A DNA stretch of 64,000 nt from Leptobrachium leishanense (lineage: Eukaryota; Chordata; Amphibia; Anura; Megophryidae): assembly GCA_009667805.1 (NCBI GenBank), contig CM019063.1:55226881-55290880 (forward strand), given 5' to 3'. The position numbers and the translations under genes are program-made. Shown here piece by piece: positions 20,760 through 31,410 of the stretch (the stretch's first letter is position 1; every line of letters starts with the position of its first letter). Below the pieces are notes generated by a model. That model saw only the letters and a program-made list of their open reading frames with translations. It was not told where the DNA came from and searched no databases.

Positions 20760-23447
20760 TTTATATAAGATTCCAAAGCACACGCAGAAGAGAAAATAGC
20801 TCAGTCAGTAAAAAAGGGGGACAAAACATTTTTTAGATACATAAACGAGAAAAGAAAAGTAAAACAAGGATTAGTTAGATTAAAAACAAAGGAAGGAAGG
20901 TATGTAGAAGAGGATAAAAGTCTCGCAGACTGCCTCAATGAATATTTTTGTTCAGTCTTTGCAGAAGAAAAGGAAGGAAAGGGACCTCAGTTAGGAGGAA
21001 ACACTAACGAGACATTTACATATCAGTTTATAGAGGAGGAGGTTCTACAGCAGCTGTCTAAAGTAAAGACAAATAAGTCAATGGGGCCTCATGGGATCCA
21101 CCCTAAATTATTAAAAGAGTTCAGTGATGTAATAGCAAAACCGTTAACAGATTTATTTAACCAATCCTTGCTAACGGGAGTCGTCCCAGAAGACTGGAAA
21201 TTAGCAAATGTTGTGCCCATTCACAAGAAGGGTAGTAGGGAGGAATCTGGGAACTATAGGCCAGTTAGTCTTACGTCAGTAGTGGGGAAATTATTGGAAA
21301 CCATGTTAAAGGAAAGGATTGTTGACCATCTAAAAACACATAGATTACAGGATCAGAAACAACATGGGTTTACCTGAGGGAGATCATGCCAAACTAATCT
21401 TATTGATTTTTTTGATTGGGTAACAAAAACAATAGACACAGGTGGTGCAGTAGACATTGCTTATTTAGATTTCAGTAAGGCTTTTGATACTGTTCCGCAT
21501 AGAAGGCTTATCAATAAATTGCAATCTTTGAGCTTGGGTTCCAATATTGTTGAATGGATTAGGCAGTGGCTGAGTGACAGGCAACAGAGGGTTGTGGTAA
21601 ATGGAGTTTATTCGGCGCAAGGTCTTGTTACCAGTGGGGTACCTCAGGGGTCAGTACTTGGACCCATTCTATTTAATATTTTTATTAGTGATATTGCAGA
21701 AGGTATTAATGGAAAAGTATGTCTTTTTGCTGATGACACAAAGATTTGCAATAGGGTTGACGTTCCTGGAGGGATCAGCCAAATGAGAAATGATTTAGGT
21801 AAACTAAAAAAATGGTCGGAGCTGTGGCAATTGAGTTTTAATGTGGATAAGTGCAAGATAATGCACCTGGGACGTAAAAACCCAAGGCTGAATATAGAAT
21901 ATTTGATACAGTCCTAACCTCAACATCTGAGGAAAGGGATTTAGGGGTTATTATTTCAGAGGATCTAAGGGTAAGTAGTCAATGTAATAGAGCAGCAGGA
22001 AATGCCAGCAGAATGCTTGGTTGTGTAGGGAGAGGTATTAGCAGTAGGAATAGGGAAGTGCTCATGCCACTGTACAGAGCACTGGTGAGACCTCACTTGG
22101 AGTACTGTGTGCAGTACTGGAGACCGTATCTCCAGAAGGATATAGACATCTTAGAGAGAGTTCAGAGAAGGGCTACTAAAATGGTGTACGGCTTGAAGGA
22201 GAAAAGTTACCAGGAAAGGCTTACAGGGTTATCCAAAGAGATTCGAAAAGTCACCGCACGTTCGGTGACTTTTCGTTCTCTTCAATTCGGTTCCTTTTGC
22301 CGATTGCATTTCGGTGACCCTGCGGTGTATTCAGCAAGCACCACAGGGTCCCCGAATTGCAGGGAAAAGCTGCCGAAAACCTGACGAAAACTAACCGAAT
22401 GCACGCTGAAAACAAGCAAAAACATCTGGATTAACCTTCGAAGAGGAGCCGAACAGGAGCCGAAAAGGAGCCGAAAAGGAGCCGAATCACACAGAGCCGA
22501 GGCAGCTGTGACGTAGGGGAGGCAGTGAATAAATTAGAAAAACCATTTGTATGAATCTGGGAAAAAGAAACGCTGTTTGCAAAGAAACTACTGAGCGAAA
22601 ATGTCTGAAATTTTCACAGGAGGTCCAGGGAATGATAATAAAGAGGGCTGTTACAAAAAAAATAAGCAAACTGAAAAAAAAAAAAAAAAAAATCGGACTT
22701 TTAATTTTTTTTTAAAAATTCAGAAAAATGCTTAAAGTATCCTAAAAAATCTATAAATAAAGAGACTTTTTGCTGCAGAATTTTATAATGACCGGTTTAT
22801 TAGATATTGAATTAAAACGGGAATATTTTTAACATTGAAGCCTATGGGATTCTCCTGAATAAACCTGCCGAATGAAACCACCGAATGGCAGGGCATTAGG
22901 GGAACCTTTCACTGCTGGTTTGTGTTCTCTGAATAGCCGAAGCAGTGCTTCTCTATAGGGATTTCACTGCCCTCGAATAGGCACCGAACAGGCACCGTAT
23001 GTTCAGGCAATTCGCCAGGATTTGGAGAATTGCCTGCTCTCTGGATAGCCGAATGGCCAGGAAAGGTAACCGAACGCTGATTTTCAGCGTTCGGTTACCT
23101 TTCTCAAGCAATTCGAATCTCTTTGGATAACCCTGTAAATGATCTTAACATGTACAGCTTGGAAAAAAGACGAGACAGAGGAGATATGATAGAAACATTT
23201 AAATACGTAAAGGGAATCCACAAGGTAGAGGAAGGGAGTATATTTAAAAGGAAACAAAGTAGCAAAACAAGAGGACATAGTCTTAGATTAGAGGGGCAAA
23301 GGTTTAAAAGTAACATCAGGAAGCATTATTTTACTGAGAGGGTGGTGGATACATGGAACAGCCTTCCAGTAGAAGTGGTAGAGGCCAAAACAGTAATTGA
23401 ATTTAAGCAGGCATGGGATAGGCATAAGGCTATCCTAAACAAAAGAT
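20760..23447 (+). pseudogene. CR1 reverse transcriptase ORF, disrupted
   Basis: The family's protein reverse-transcribes its own RNA at the target site. Legible parts are the segment before the RT core (VKKGDKTFFRYINEKRK), VPEDWKLANVVPIHKKG, GNYRPVSLTSVVGK, the first catalytic motif [32 protein letters not shown], the FADDTK catalytic pair and the C-terminal LEYCVQYWRPYL...RRATKMVYG. The breaks are a TGA at 21375-21377 inside the GFT-GRSC segment, a TAA at 21915-21917 with loss of frame, and a 912-bp insertion at 22224. The frame resumes at 23139 (DLNMYSLEKRR) and ends at 23447. No endonuclease domain is present. Confidence 0.92.
22224..23135 (+). mobile_element. Hairpin-rich element, copy A (CAGGGTTATCC ends), 912 bp
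   Basis: The ends CAGGGTTATCCAAAGAG and CTCTTTGGATAACCCTG are perfect inverted copies. Four hairpins lie inside: 22244-22275 (13-bp perfect stem), 22316-22350 (GACCCTGCGGTG with CACCACAGGGTC), 23005-23034 (AGGCAATTCGCC arms) and 23062-23102 (19-bp perfect stem, 3-base loop). Between them lie repeated GGAGCCGAA units (22442-22490), an A/T-rich tract, and the TCTATAAATAAAGAGAC module. It is flanked by TTA and TAA. There is no open frame of note. The superfamily is undetermined. Confidence 0.88.
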
Positions 23448-23455
23448 AAATCCAG

Positions 23456-24357
23456 CAGGGTTATCCAAAGAGATTCGAATTGCTTGAGAAAGGTAACCGA
23501 ACGCTGAAAATCAGGGTTCGGTTACCTTTCCTGACCATTCGGCTATCCAGAGAGCAGGCAATTCGCCAAATCCTGTCGAATTGCCTGAACATACGGTGCC
23601 TGTTCGGTCCCTGTTCGAGGGCAGTGAAATCCCCATCAAAAAGCACTGCTTCGGCTATTCAGAGAACACAAACCAGCAGTGAAAGGTTCCCCTAATGCCC
23701 TGCCATTCGGTGGTTTAATTCGGCAGGTTTATTCAGGAGAATCCCATAGACTTCAATGTTAAAAATATTCCCGTTTTAATTCAATATCTAATAAACCGTT
23801 CATTATAAAATTCTGCAGCAAAAAGTCTCTTTATTTATAGATTTTTTAGGATACTTTAAGCATTTTTCTGAATTTTTTAAAAAAAAAAATAAAAGTCCGA
23901 TTTTTTTTTTTTTTTTTTCAGTTTGCTTATTTTTTTTGTAACAGCCCTCTTTATTATCATTCCCTGGACCTCCTGTGAAAATTTCAGACATTTTCGCTCA
24001 GTAGTTTCTTTGCAAACAGCGTTTCTTTTTCCCAGATTCATACAAATGGTTTTGCTAATTTATTCACTGCCTCCTCTGCGTCACAGCTGCTTCGGCTCTG
24101 TGTGATTCGGCTCCTGTTCGGCTCCTGTTCGGCTCCTCTTCGAAGGTTAATCCAGATGTTTTTGCTTGTTTTCATAGTGCATTCGGTTAGTTTTCGTCAG
24201 GTTTTCGGCAGCTTTTCCCTGCAATTCGGGGACCCTGTGGTGTTTGCTGAATACACCGCAGGGTCACCGAAATGCAATCGGCAAAAGGAACCGAATTGAA
24301 GAGAACGAAAAGTCACCGAACGTGCGGTGACTTTTCGAATCTCTTTGGATAACCCTG
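23456..24357 (-). mobile_element. Hairpin-rich element, copy B, inverted relative to A, 902 bp
   Basis: The near-complete reverse complement of copy A, with the same CAGGGTTATCC ends and the same order of hairpins reversed. Only 320 bp of LINE separates the two. The paralogue at 52150-52165 lacks it, and comparison shows exactly three extra bases (TAT) at the right junction. The short frames on both strands mirror those of copy A and are not genes. Confidence 0.88.
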
Positions 24358-24439
24358 TATGTAAAGTATCCATGTAATTGGGCAGACTAGATGGGCCGAA
24401 AGGTTCTTATCTGCCGACATTTTTCTATGTTTCTATGTA

Positions 24440-24790
24440 TCACTAGAAAGCCCAGATTATGGCATTTTCGGTGATACCAAATATAACCAGGTTAGATTTA
24501 TGTAAAAATAAAATAATATTTTTCTCTTTTCTTTCTAACGCGGTTCTATTATTCAGTTTACAATTAGAAAAAGGAACAGTGATGCTGCACTAACTCAGCT
24601 TCTCATTTCTCACACTGCCAGCAAGTGTGGAGCTGATGATGCAACTCATTGTTTCATCAACAACCTAGACCATGGCGCTGCAGTGAGGAGAGACAGGGGG
24701 ATTTTGGAACCTGCATCGCTGAATTGTACAGCGCACAAGGTTAAGTGAGGTGTCATTGGAAAGGTCAGAGTCTGGTTATTACAATGAAAC
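24440..24790 (+). repeat. Right half of the older host repeat
   Basis: ATCACTAGAAAGCCCAGATTATGG through AGGTGTCATTGGAAAGGTCAGAGTCTGG aligns to 7650-7884 plus 9110-9225 and completes the repeat begun at 20563. No coding region. Confidence 0.75.
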
Positions 24791-25399
24791 CAAACATGAA
24801 CATGTAATGTGTAAAAATATATATTTTTTAAAAAGTTAATTCAAAATGTATTTTTTTTCTGTTCTACGGCAGAGGCAATATATGCTTTTACATATAAAAC
24901 AAACAATGCGCTGCACTAACTGAACTAAGGCTGGGGTCAGATGAGCACACTATGTGCCCATACGAACGTGCGTTGAGACGCTTTGAAGGGGCTGGCCACA
25001 TGGTGTAATGCGCGCACGAATTGAGCGCACTACAGCGGTTCTGCTGCGAACATTCTAAAAGCCTCCCCGTCAAAGCGCTATGACGTGCATTTGACGGGCT
25101 GCAAAGCACAATCCTCCATAGGAGGACTCAACGAGGTGGCCAGACGGGCGCCGGATGGGCGTCAGACTGGAAAGAACTTCCTTCCACTCCGCAAAACGTT
25201 TGACCTTAGGCAACATATTCTGTCCCTTTTGATTTGAGCGCAGAGAGAAACCGTTTCAGTTTTTTAAGATTTTGTTTTTTATTTTGCCCCAAAACAGAGA
25301 TTGAGAAAGTCATTTTTGCATGTTTTTTTTGTTGGGGGGGGGAGTTTAGGGGCGCTCCACATTTCTGTGCCTACAGACTCTTGAGAGACAAATCTGGCC
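24791..25399. other. No gene recognised
   Basis: Contains GAGCACACTATGTGCCCATACGAACG (24944-24970), related to GTACGAACGCACATAGTGTG at 2022-2041, so part is a diverged repeat. It ends with a G-tract near 25335. No coding signal. Confidence 0.4.
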
Positions 25400-25725
25400 C
25401 TGCTTGGTAGTTAACCCTTTCATTGAGAATGATGTGTGGGGAACATCTTCACCTGTCACCACTGTGTGCGGACAACGTCCCCCACATGTCGTCGGGTCTC
25501 TGACTTTCCTCCCTATATTTACCTCTCTGTTCGGGGACCCACTTTTAAACCCCTCCCAGCACAATGATTTCAGTTTCAGGAACAACCCGGGGGGGGGGCC
25601 TGAAGGGGAGGGTGGGTACTTAGGACCCCTCTATCTCCCCATCAATAAGAGGTACAGGGTCAAAAGAGGCATCGCTGGAAATATCACAGTCTGACCTTTC
25701 TAGCAATACCCCACTTAACCACTTA
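25400..25725 (-). repeat. TTAA-family segment
   Basis: CATGTCGTCGGGTCTCTGAC, CCTCCCTATATTTACCTCTCTG and GAGGCATCGCTGGAAA match the 880-1140 region of the complete TTAA element. Both ends are degraded. Confidence 0.5.
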
Positions 25726-26220
25726 CGTGCTGGTACTGCGATCCAGCAATCAGCAGCGGATCGTAGCCTGTTTCGGTGGAGGCTGACATCTTGGATGACT
25801 GCCCCGCCTCCTGGGCCTCCTCTCGTTCACTGATATCATCTCGCATGGGTGTGATGATGTCACCATGGAGATTCCCCCCTAGCTGGGGGAGGCAGAACAG
25901 AAATGAAAAGTAATAAAAATAAATCACTCTTTATCACAATTTTTATTAGGCTGCTGGATTCGCTCCTGCATGTAATATCACGCTAAAACGGGGACGCTAA
26001 GGAGAAACCTGCAGGAGCACATTACCCACCTTAGCATCCCCGTTTAATGTGATGAATGTAATATGGCCCCTTAAGTTTATGTCTCGGGTGGTTATGCATA
26101 ATGGCTGGAGATGCGATCTTAATGGCTCGCATGTAATCCGGACCGTCCTTTTTTATTTTTTGATGTTTTTGAAAAGTCTTCAAGAGAGATATTTGCTTTT
26201 CTCCAAAGCTGAGTGTTTTA
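25726..26220. other. No gene; one short palindromic repeat
   Basis: AAACGGGGACGCTAAGG (25986-26002) mirrors CCTTAGCATCCCCGTTT (26028-26044). The same arrangement occurs at about 13252-13315. Otherwise nothing recognised. Confidence 0.5.
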
Positions 26221-26674
26221 TTAACCCCTTCCACTGTGTGATCATGTTTACACGATCATCATCAGCAGTCACAACAGCTGGGGATTGCGCTAACACGATC
26301 AGGTGCTATGATCTATCGTTGGAAGTGAATTATTATTTTTATGTATTTCAATTGCTTTTGGACGCCCAGACATGCCTCAATGTTTTAGCACCCTGGGCAT
26401 GATGTCCTGGGTGCCAACACTGGTTAAAAGGAGCTGGCGATGTGTCTGACAGGCAGCTCCCCAGTTGATCCTGCGCGGAGAACAGAACTTCAGTAACTCC
26501 TTTTGGCCAGCAGATGGTGACATTTCCCTGCCAAATCGGTTATTAGAGTATGAAATACACCAGGAAAATGTCCAAATATTTCTTACTGTATATTTTATTA
26601 AAAACGATTTTCCAAAATACCACTGGGTCCTGATGGTGTTTTTTTTAATCAATTGGTAGTGAACGGCGTAAATA
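26221..26674. mobile_element. Second TTAA repeat family, near-complete copy
   Basis: Begins TTAACCCCTTCCACTG and ends TTGGTAGTGAACGGCGTAA, diverged inverted ends. The inner TGGTGACATTTCCCTGCC...GAAATACACCAGGAAAATGTCC matches 33125-33195 (GATGGCACCATCTACTGGCC...AGAAATACACCGGGGG). No coding capacity. Confidence 0.55.
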
Positions 26675-27637
26675 AAAAACCCTTTATGTAGGTTGTGCAT
26701 TGCAGGGACTACAGTTACCTCATATGTAGCGTAACCTCTTACCGCCGCACGGGTTGTGCCCGGCGGCAGGGCGTTAATGCCAATGGCGTGTACTAGCATG
26801 CCCCGCTGGCCAGCTGCTGCGGCGGGCCCCTCCTATGACCCGCCTACGCAGCTGACACGCGGCGCACATAATTGGCTGCATGGCTCAACTGGCGCCAACT
26901 GGTGGGCCGAAGCACAGAGGCCCATTGAAGCCAAAGGGGCATGTTATGTTGCCCCGCGGCTTCAATGTCCACACGCTTCGGGGATAGCATAGCATGACCC
27001 GCGACGTTATAATTTTAATACACCATTAAAAAAAAAATCTCGGTTTCTGGTATATATTGGGATATCCAGCTCCCTTGTCCGTAAACGTTTTCTTATGACG
27101 ATCATTTTTGTTTTATTGAAACCTAATGGCACATGCTCCGTATATTGGTAAATTTTTGTTTGTTTTTCCATACATACATTATAAAATACAATTAAGATTT
27201 TGTTGATAGGCACATAAACATACGGCGGCTTAAACTGTCATTACTGTTTACCATATTGTTTAAATCCTTCATATATCATTGATGAATAATTCATATTAAT
27301 CAGCATCCAGGATCGAATGCAGAATTTATGGTCCTGAAAGATCTGTGATAAATCATGGATGGCGATTTATTTCCATCAAATTTAGAAGCACACAATAGCA
27401 CAGAGTAATAGAAAGTGAGCGGATATATAAAGTATCTTTAGAAAGGCCAGAGATAATCAGAAAAAAAAAACTGAAAATAAAAAAAATATTTAGTAAATAC
27501 GTTCTTTATTATTTGGACTTTACAATAACAAATATCTTACCTGTACATTTAAGTTGTGCGTCACATGGTCTGACATACTATCAACGAGTGGAGGTCGGGC
27601 AAAGACATTATCACAAGGATAAAGCTTGCGGAAACAG
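26675..27637. other. No gene recognised
   Basis: A GC-rich patch (26740-27005) and then AT-rich DNA. Open frames are short and resemble nothing known. Confidence 0.45.
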
Positions 27638-27645
27638 CTCATGAC

Positions 27646-28850
27646 TAGGGATGAGCTGTTCGGTTCGATCAGTTCAGAGTTCGACTCGAACATTTGCAGT
27701 TCGAAAGTTCGTGAACTTCGAACTTTTTGGCGTGTTCGGTTCGAGTTCGAAAAAAAATAAATTGAAAAAAGTATAAAAAATGCTTAAAAAAATACTAAAA
27801 AATCTAGAAATAAAGAGACTATTTACTGCAGAATATAAGCAACGGTTTATTAGATATTGAATTAAAAAAGTACCTAATGTCCTACTATAGGTGCAAAGAT
27901 TCCCACCTCTAAATGACCTGTGCTCTCAAACGGCGTAAACAACAGGTGTTTAATTAGTGTTTGGAAATAACATGTGCTTCTAATTAGCAATTAGAATTTG
28001 ATACATTGCTTGCAGACTGGGTGGGGGCTCCTGCACATGTATGAACAAACACTGTGCTTGTTTTGAATTCTAAGAAGTGTTCATTTCTACTATATGATCC
28101 TCTCTGATATGCTGTTTAACCCCTTAAGGACCAGCGCTCTGTAAGGCCAATCATTAATAATGTAGATATTACGTCATTTGTCATCAAGGGCTTAACAAAA
28201 TCTTTATCACACTCCTTAGATTTAAACGTAATATTCCAGTGTTTGTATGTCATGTACCTCTCCCGAAGGGCCTATTTGAGCATACAATTATTATTGTGTT
28301 AGAAATGTCTATCATAAAGAATACCAGCTGAGTCCCTAGAGTCTCTGACTATCCATTGTCATATATACCTTGCTTTATACATCTAATACATTCCCTGATC
28401 TAACAGGATAGTAGCCAGTCCCTGTGCATTTTAACCCCTTAAGGGTGGCTAGGTGTCGTGTGTAGGTCTCTGATGGCGATGTTTCTATACATCCTACAAA
28501 TCCGCCACTTCACGGGCAGGTTATGGGGACCTCCTAGGCACGATATTTGAAGGAATTTTTTGTTTTTATTTTTAACCCTTATTTTATGGAAAACTCACTG
28601 TTTCATTAAAATTGTCTTTTTTAAACTTTTTGTCCCTGTTTCCTGTCCCCCAGGGCACTACCTGGACCCCCATACACCTTTTATGGCAAATATCTTGCAT
28701 ATATGCCCTCTTGGAGGGCACTCTAAAAATCGAACTTTTGAGTCCCATTGACTTGTATTGAGTTCGGTTCGTTTTCCAGTTCGAACTCGAACTTTTGAAA
28801 TTGTTCGAGTTCGAATGCAAACCGAACACGGGTTGTTCGGCTCATCCCTA
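27646..28850 (+). mobile_element. hAT-type element, 1205 bp, perfect 8-bp target duplication
   Basis: The ends are TAGGGATGAGCTGTTCGG and CGGCTCATCCCTA. CTCATGAC flanks both sides (27638-27645 and 28851-28858). It has the same family ends as 9475-10815, with the shared 3' segment GGGCACTACC..GACCCCCATACACC (28653-28677). Its left half holds a module (27781-27870) that also occurs in the hairpin-rich elements. No transposase. Confidence 0.92.
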
Positions 28851-29099
28851 CTCATGACAAGGAATATCAAACATCCCGAATCAGATCTTTGAGCAAAGGT
28901 TTATATAAGGACAGAAAATAGCTTTACTATGAAAAAGACGCTTTTTTTTTTAGATGCAACAAAAGGTAGGTATCTTTAACCCCTTCATTACCAAGTGGTT
29001 TTCCAATAAACCACAGACACTAATCTTAAACTTAACTCTGATTGCTGCTAACCCTGAACCTGATTTATAATCTAAGACCTAAAATAGCCCTAATTTTTA

Positions 29100-29998
29100 A
29101 CCAGTTGGCTGTCTCAGAGTTACACGTGACTCTGCTCTTTCCTTCATCCCGCACATTCAATCTCTTTCCTGTTCCTGCCTCTACCAATTATGTAATATTT
29201 CCAGAATTCAGCCATTTCTTACCGCTGACACTATGAAGCAACTCATCCACACCCTTGTAATCTCCCAATTTGACTATTGTAATAATCTTCTTGCTGGCCT
29301 CCCTCTCTCCCGCCTCTCCCCTCTACAATCCATCCTAAATGCCTCTGTCAGGCTCATCCACCTCACCCGCTGCTCTGTCTCTACTGCTCCTCTCTGCGAG
29401 TCCCTTCACTGGCTCCACGTACACTGCAGAATTAAATTTAAAATCCTTACCCTGACCTACAAAACCCTCACTAACTCAGCTCCCCACTACCTGTCATCAC
29501 TAATCCCCAAATACACCCCAGCCCGCTCCCTAAAATCCAACAATGACCTGCGCCTAGCTTCTCCTCGCATCACCTCTTCCCATGATACACAGCAGGATTT
29601 ATCACGCGCAGCCCCCATCCTCTGGAACGCTCTCCCTCGTACTGTCAGACTTTCCCCTAGTTTCCCTTCCTTCAAACACTCCCTTAAGACATTCCTATTC
29701 AGGCAAGCCGACCACCTGACTCACTAATACACCTCACTGTCCCTACCAGTCCATCACTCTCACCTTGCAGTCCATCACTCTCACCTTGCAGTCCTCTCCT
29801 CATGTTTCCACCTCCAACCCTTCTAGATTGTAAATTCCCAAGGGAATAAATAGGGCCCTCGTTACCTCCTGTACTGTGGTTTGTTCAAACGTTGTTCAGT
29901 CTCAATGTTTTGTAGTCTATATTGTCTATATTGTGCCCATTGTTCAGCGCTGCGGAATATGCTGGTGCTTTATAAATAAAGTATAATAATAATAATAG
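29100..29998 (+). mobile_element. L2-clade LINE, 3' fragment
   Basis: Holds the C-terminal reverse transcriptase coding sequence and a 3' UTR with AGATTGTAAATTCCCAAGGG, GCGCTGCGGAATATGCTGG and a (TAA)n end at 29979-29998. The 3' end pattern (GCTTTATAAATAAAG) recurs in reverse at 31411-31480. Confidence 0.88.
29128..29727 (+). pseudogene. L2 reverse transcriptase C-terminal region
   Basis: An uninterrupted stretch from MKQLIHTLVISQFDYCNNLL (29233) to the stop after ADHLTH (29725-29727), 164 codons, gives the C-terminal domain after the RT fingers and palm (SQFDYCNNLLAGLPLSRLSP, LHWLHVHCRIKFKILTLTYK, LWNALPRTVR). The upstream sequence is legible only in pieces, with frame changes before 29233. 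The catalytic motifs lie upstream and are missing, so it cannot function. On the other strand, 31860-32344 encodes a homologous region. Confidence 0.88.
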
Positions 29999-30289
29999 CA
30001 ACATTAACCCTAATTTCTAATCCTTATCGTAATTTCTAAAACTAAACCTATTCCTAATCTCTGACCCTTACCTCTAACCTCAATCCTAACCTTAATTTCT
30101 GAGATTAAGCCTAACTTCAAAATGTAACCATAATTTCTTACCCTAAACCTAATTTCTCTCCCTAATCCAAAACCTAATTTCTAACCAAAAACCTAACAAT
30201 ATATTCTAACCTTAGCCCTTATTTCTAACCCTTACCGTAATTTCTAAAACCAAACCTATTCCTAATATCTGATCTTTAGCAGGGTTATC

Positions 30290-31143
30290 CAAAGAAATTC
30301 GAAAAGTCACTGCACGTTCGGTGACTTTTCGTTCTCTTCAATTCGGTTCGTGTTGCTGATCCCATTTCGGTGACCCTGCGGTGTATTCAGCAAGCACCAC
30401 AGGGTCCCCGAATTGCAGGGAAAAGCTACCGCAAACCCGACGAAAACTAACCGCAAAACCTGCCGAATGCACGCCGAAAACCAGGAAAAACATCTGGATT
30501 AACCCGAAGACGCCGGAAAAACCCGAGCAGGAGCTGATCACACGCAGCAAAGCCGCCGGAAAAAGCCGAGAAAAAGCCGACACCGCAGACAGGGTGAGGT
30601 GAATAAATTAGGAAAAGAGTTTGTATGAATGTGAAAGTGAAAAGCTGTTTGCAAAGAAACTACTGAGCGAAAATGTCTGAAATTTGCATATGAGGTCCAG
30701 GGAATGATAATAAAAAGGGCTGTTACAGAAAAAATAAGTAAACTAAAAAAAAAAAAAAAATTAAGAAAAATGCTTAAAGTATCCTAAAAATATCTATAAA
30801 GAGACGCTTTACTGCAGAATTTTATAATGAACGGTTTATTAGATATTGAATTAAAACCGGAATATTTTTAACATTGAAGCCTATGGGATTCTCCTGGCAG
30901 GGCATTTCGGGAACCTTTCACTGCTGGTTTGTGTTCTCTGAATAGCCGAAGCAGTGCTTTTCATGGGGTTTTCACTTCCCTCGAACAGGCACCGAACAGG
31001 CACCGTATGTGCAGGCAATTCGCCAGGATTTGGCGAATTGCCTGCTCTCTGGATAGCCGAATGGCCAGGAAAGGTAACCGAACGCTGATTTTCAGCGTTT
31101 GGTTACCTTTCTCAAGCAATTCGGATCTCTTTGGATAACCCTG
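30290..31143 (+). mobile_element. Hairpin-rich element, copy C, 854 bp
   Basis: Same end (CAGGGTTATCCAAAGA) and mirrored end (TCTTTGGATAACCCTG) as copy A, same orientation. The first hairpin (AAAAGTCACTGCACGTTCGG..), the GACCCTG hairpin, the perfect AATTCGCCA/TGGCGAATT hairpin (31018-31040) and the terminal GGTAACCGAACGCTGA hairpin are all present. The CCGAA-rich middle differs from A and B and resembles copy E. The flanks TAG and AAT do not match. Confidence 0.85.
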
Positions 31144-31410
31144 AATCTCTAACCAAATGATAAATTTAATTTCTGAGATTAAACCGGATTTTGAAATTTA
31201 GCCTTAATTTCTTACCCTAACCTTAATCTCTAATAATGACCCGAACCCTAATTTCTAAATTTAAAACTTTCTTCTAAGCATAACCCTAATTTCTCTCAGT
31301 AACCCTAAACCTAGCCCTGATTTCTATCCATAGCATTAACCCTAATTTCTAACCCTTAATCTGGAGCAGAGGCCAAATTCAGAGTGTTCAAAACCGACTG
31401 CATTCAATTT

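Larger units (their letters stand above)
20696..24439 (+). mobile_element. CR1-clade LINE (family A), carrying two nested insertions
   Basis: A 5'-truncated LINE with reverse transcriptase coding sequence and a 3' UTR that ends in (TTCTATG)n at 24421-24438. Elements at 22224-23135 and 23456-24357 interrupt it. Removing both restores colinearity with the 51630-52245 copy. It sits inside the older repeat 20563/24440. Confidence 0.9.
29019..31370. repeat. Degenerate telomere-like array, in three blocks
   Basis: Blocks 29019-29095, 30000-30289 and 31144-31370 are built of CCCTAA/AACCCTAATTTCTAA-like units, about 13-20 bp, strongly diverged. An L2 LINE separates the first and second, and a hairpin-rich element separates the second and third. 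The unit resembles the vertebrate telomere repeat with an added ATTTCT, but decay is too great to call it a true telomere relic. Confidence 0.6.

Noticed and set aside
29019..31370. True telomere or subtelomere
   Set aside because: Units are heavily diverged, interrupted by older repeats, and the window continues with ordinary repeat DNA on both sides.
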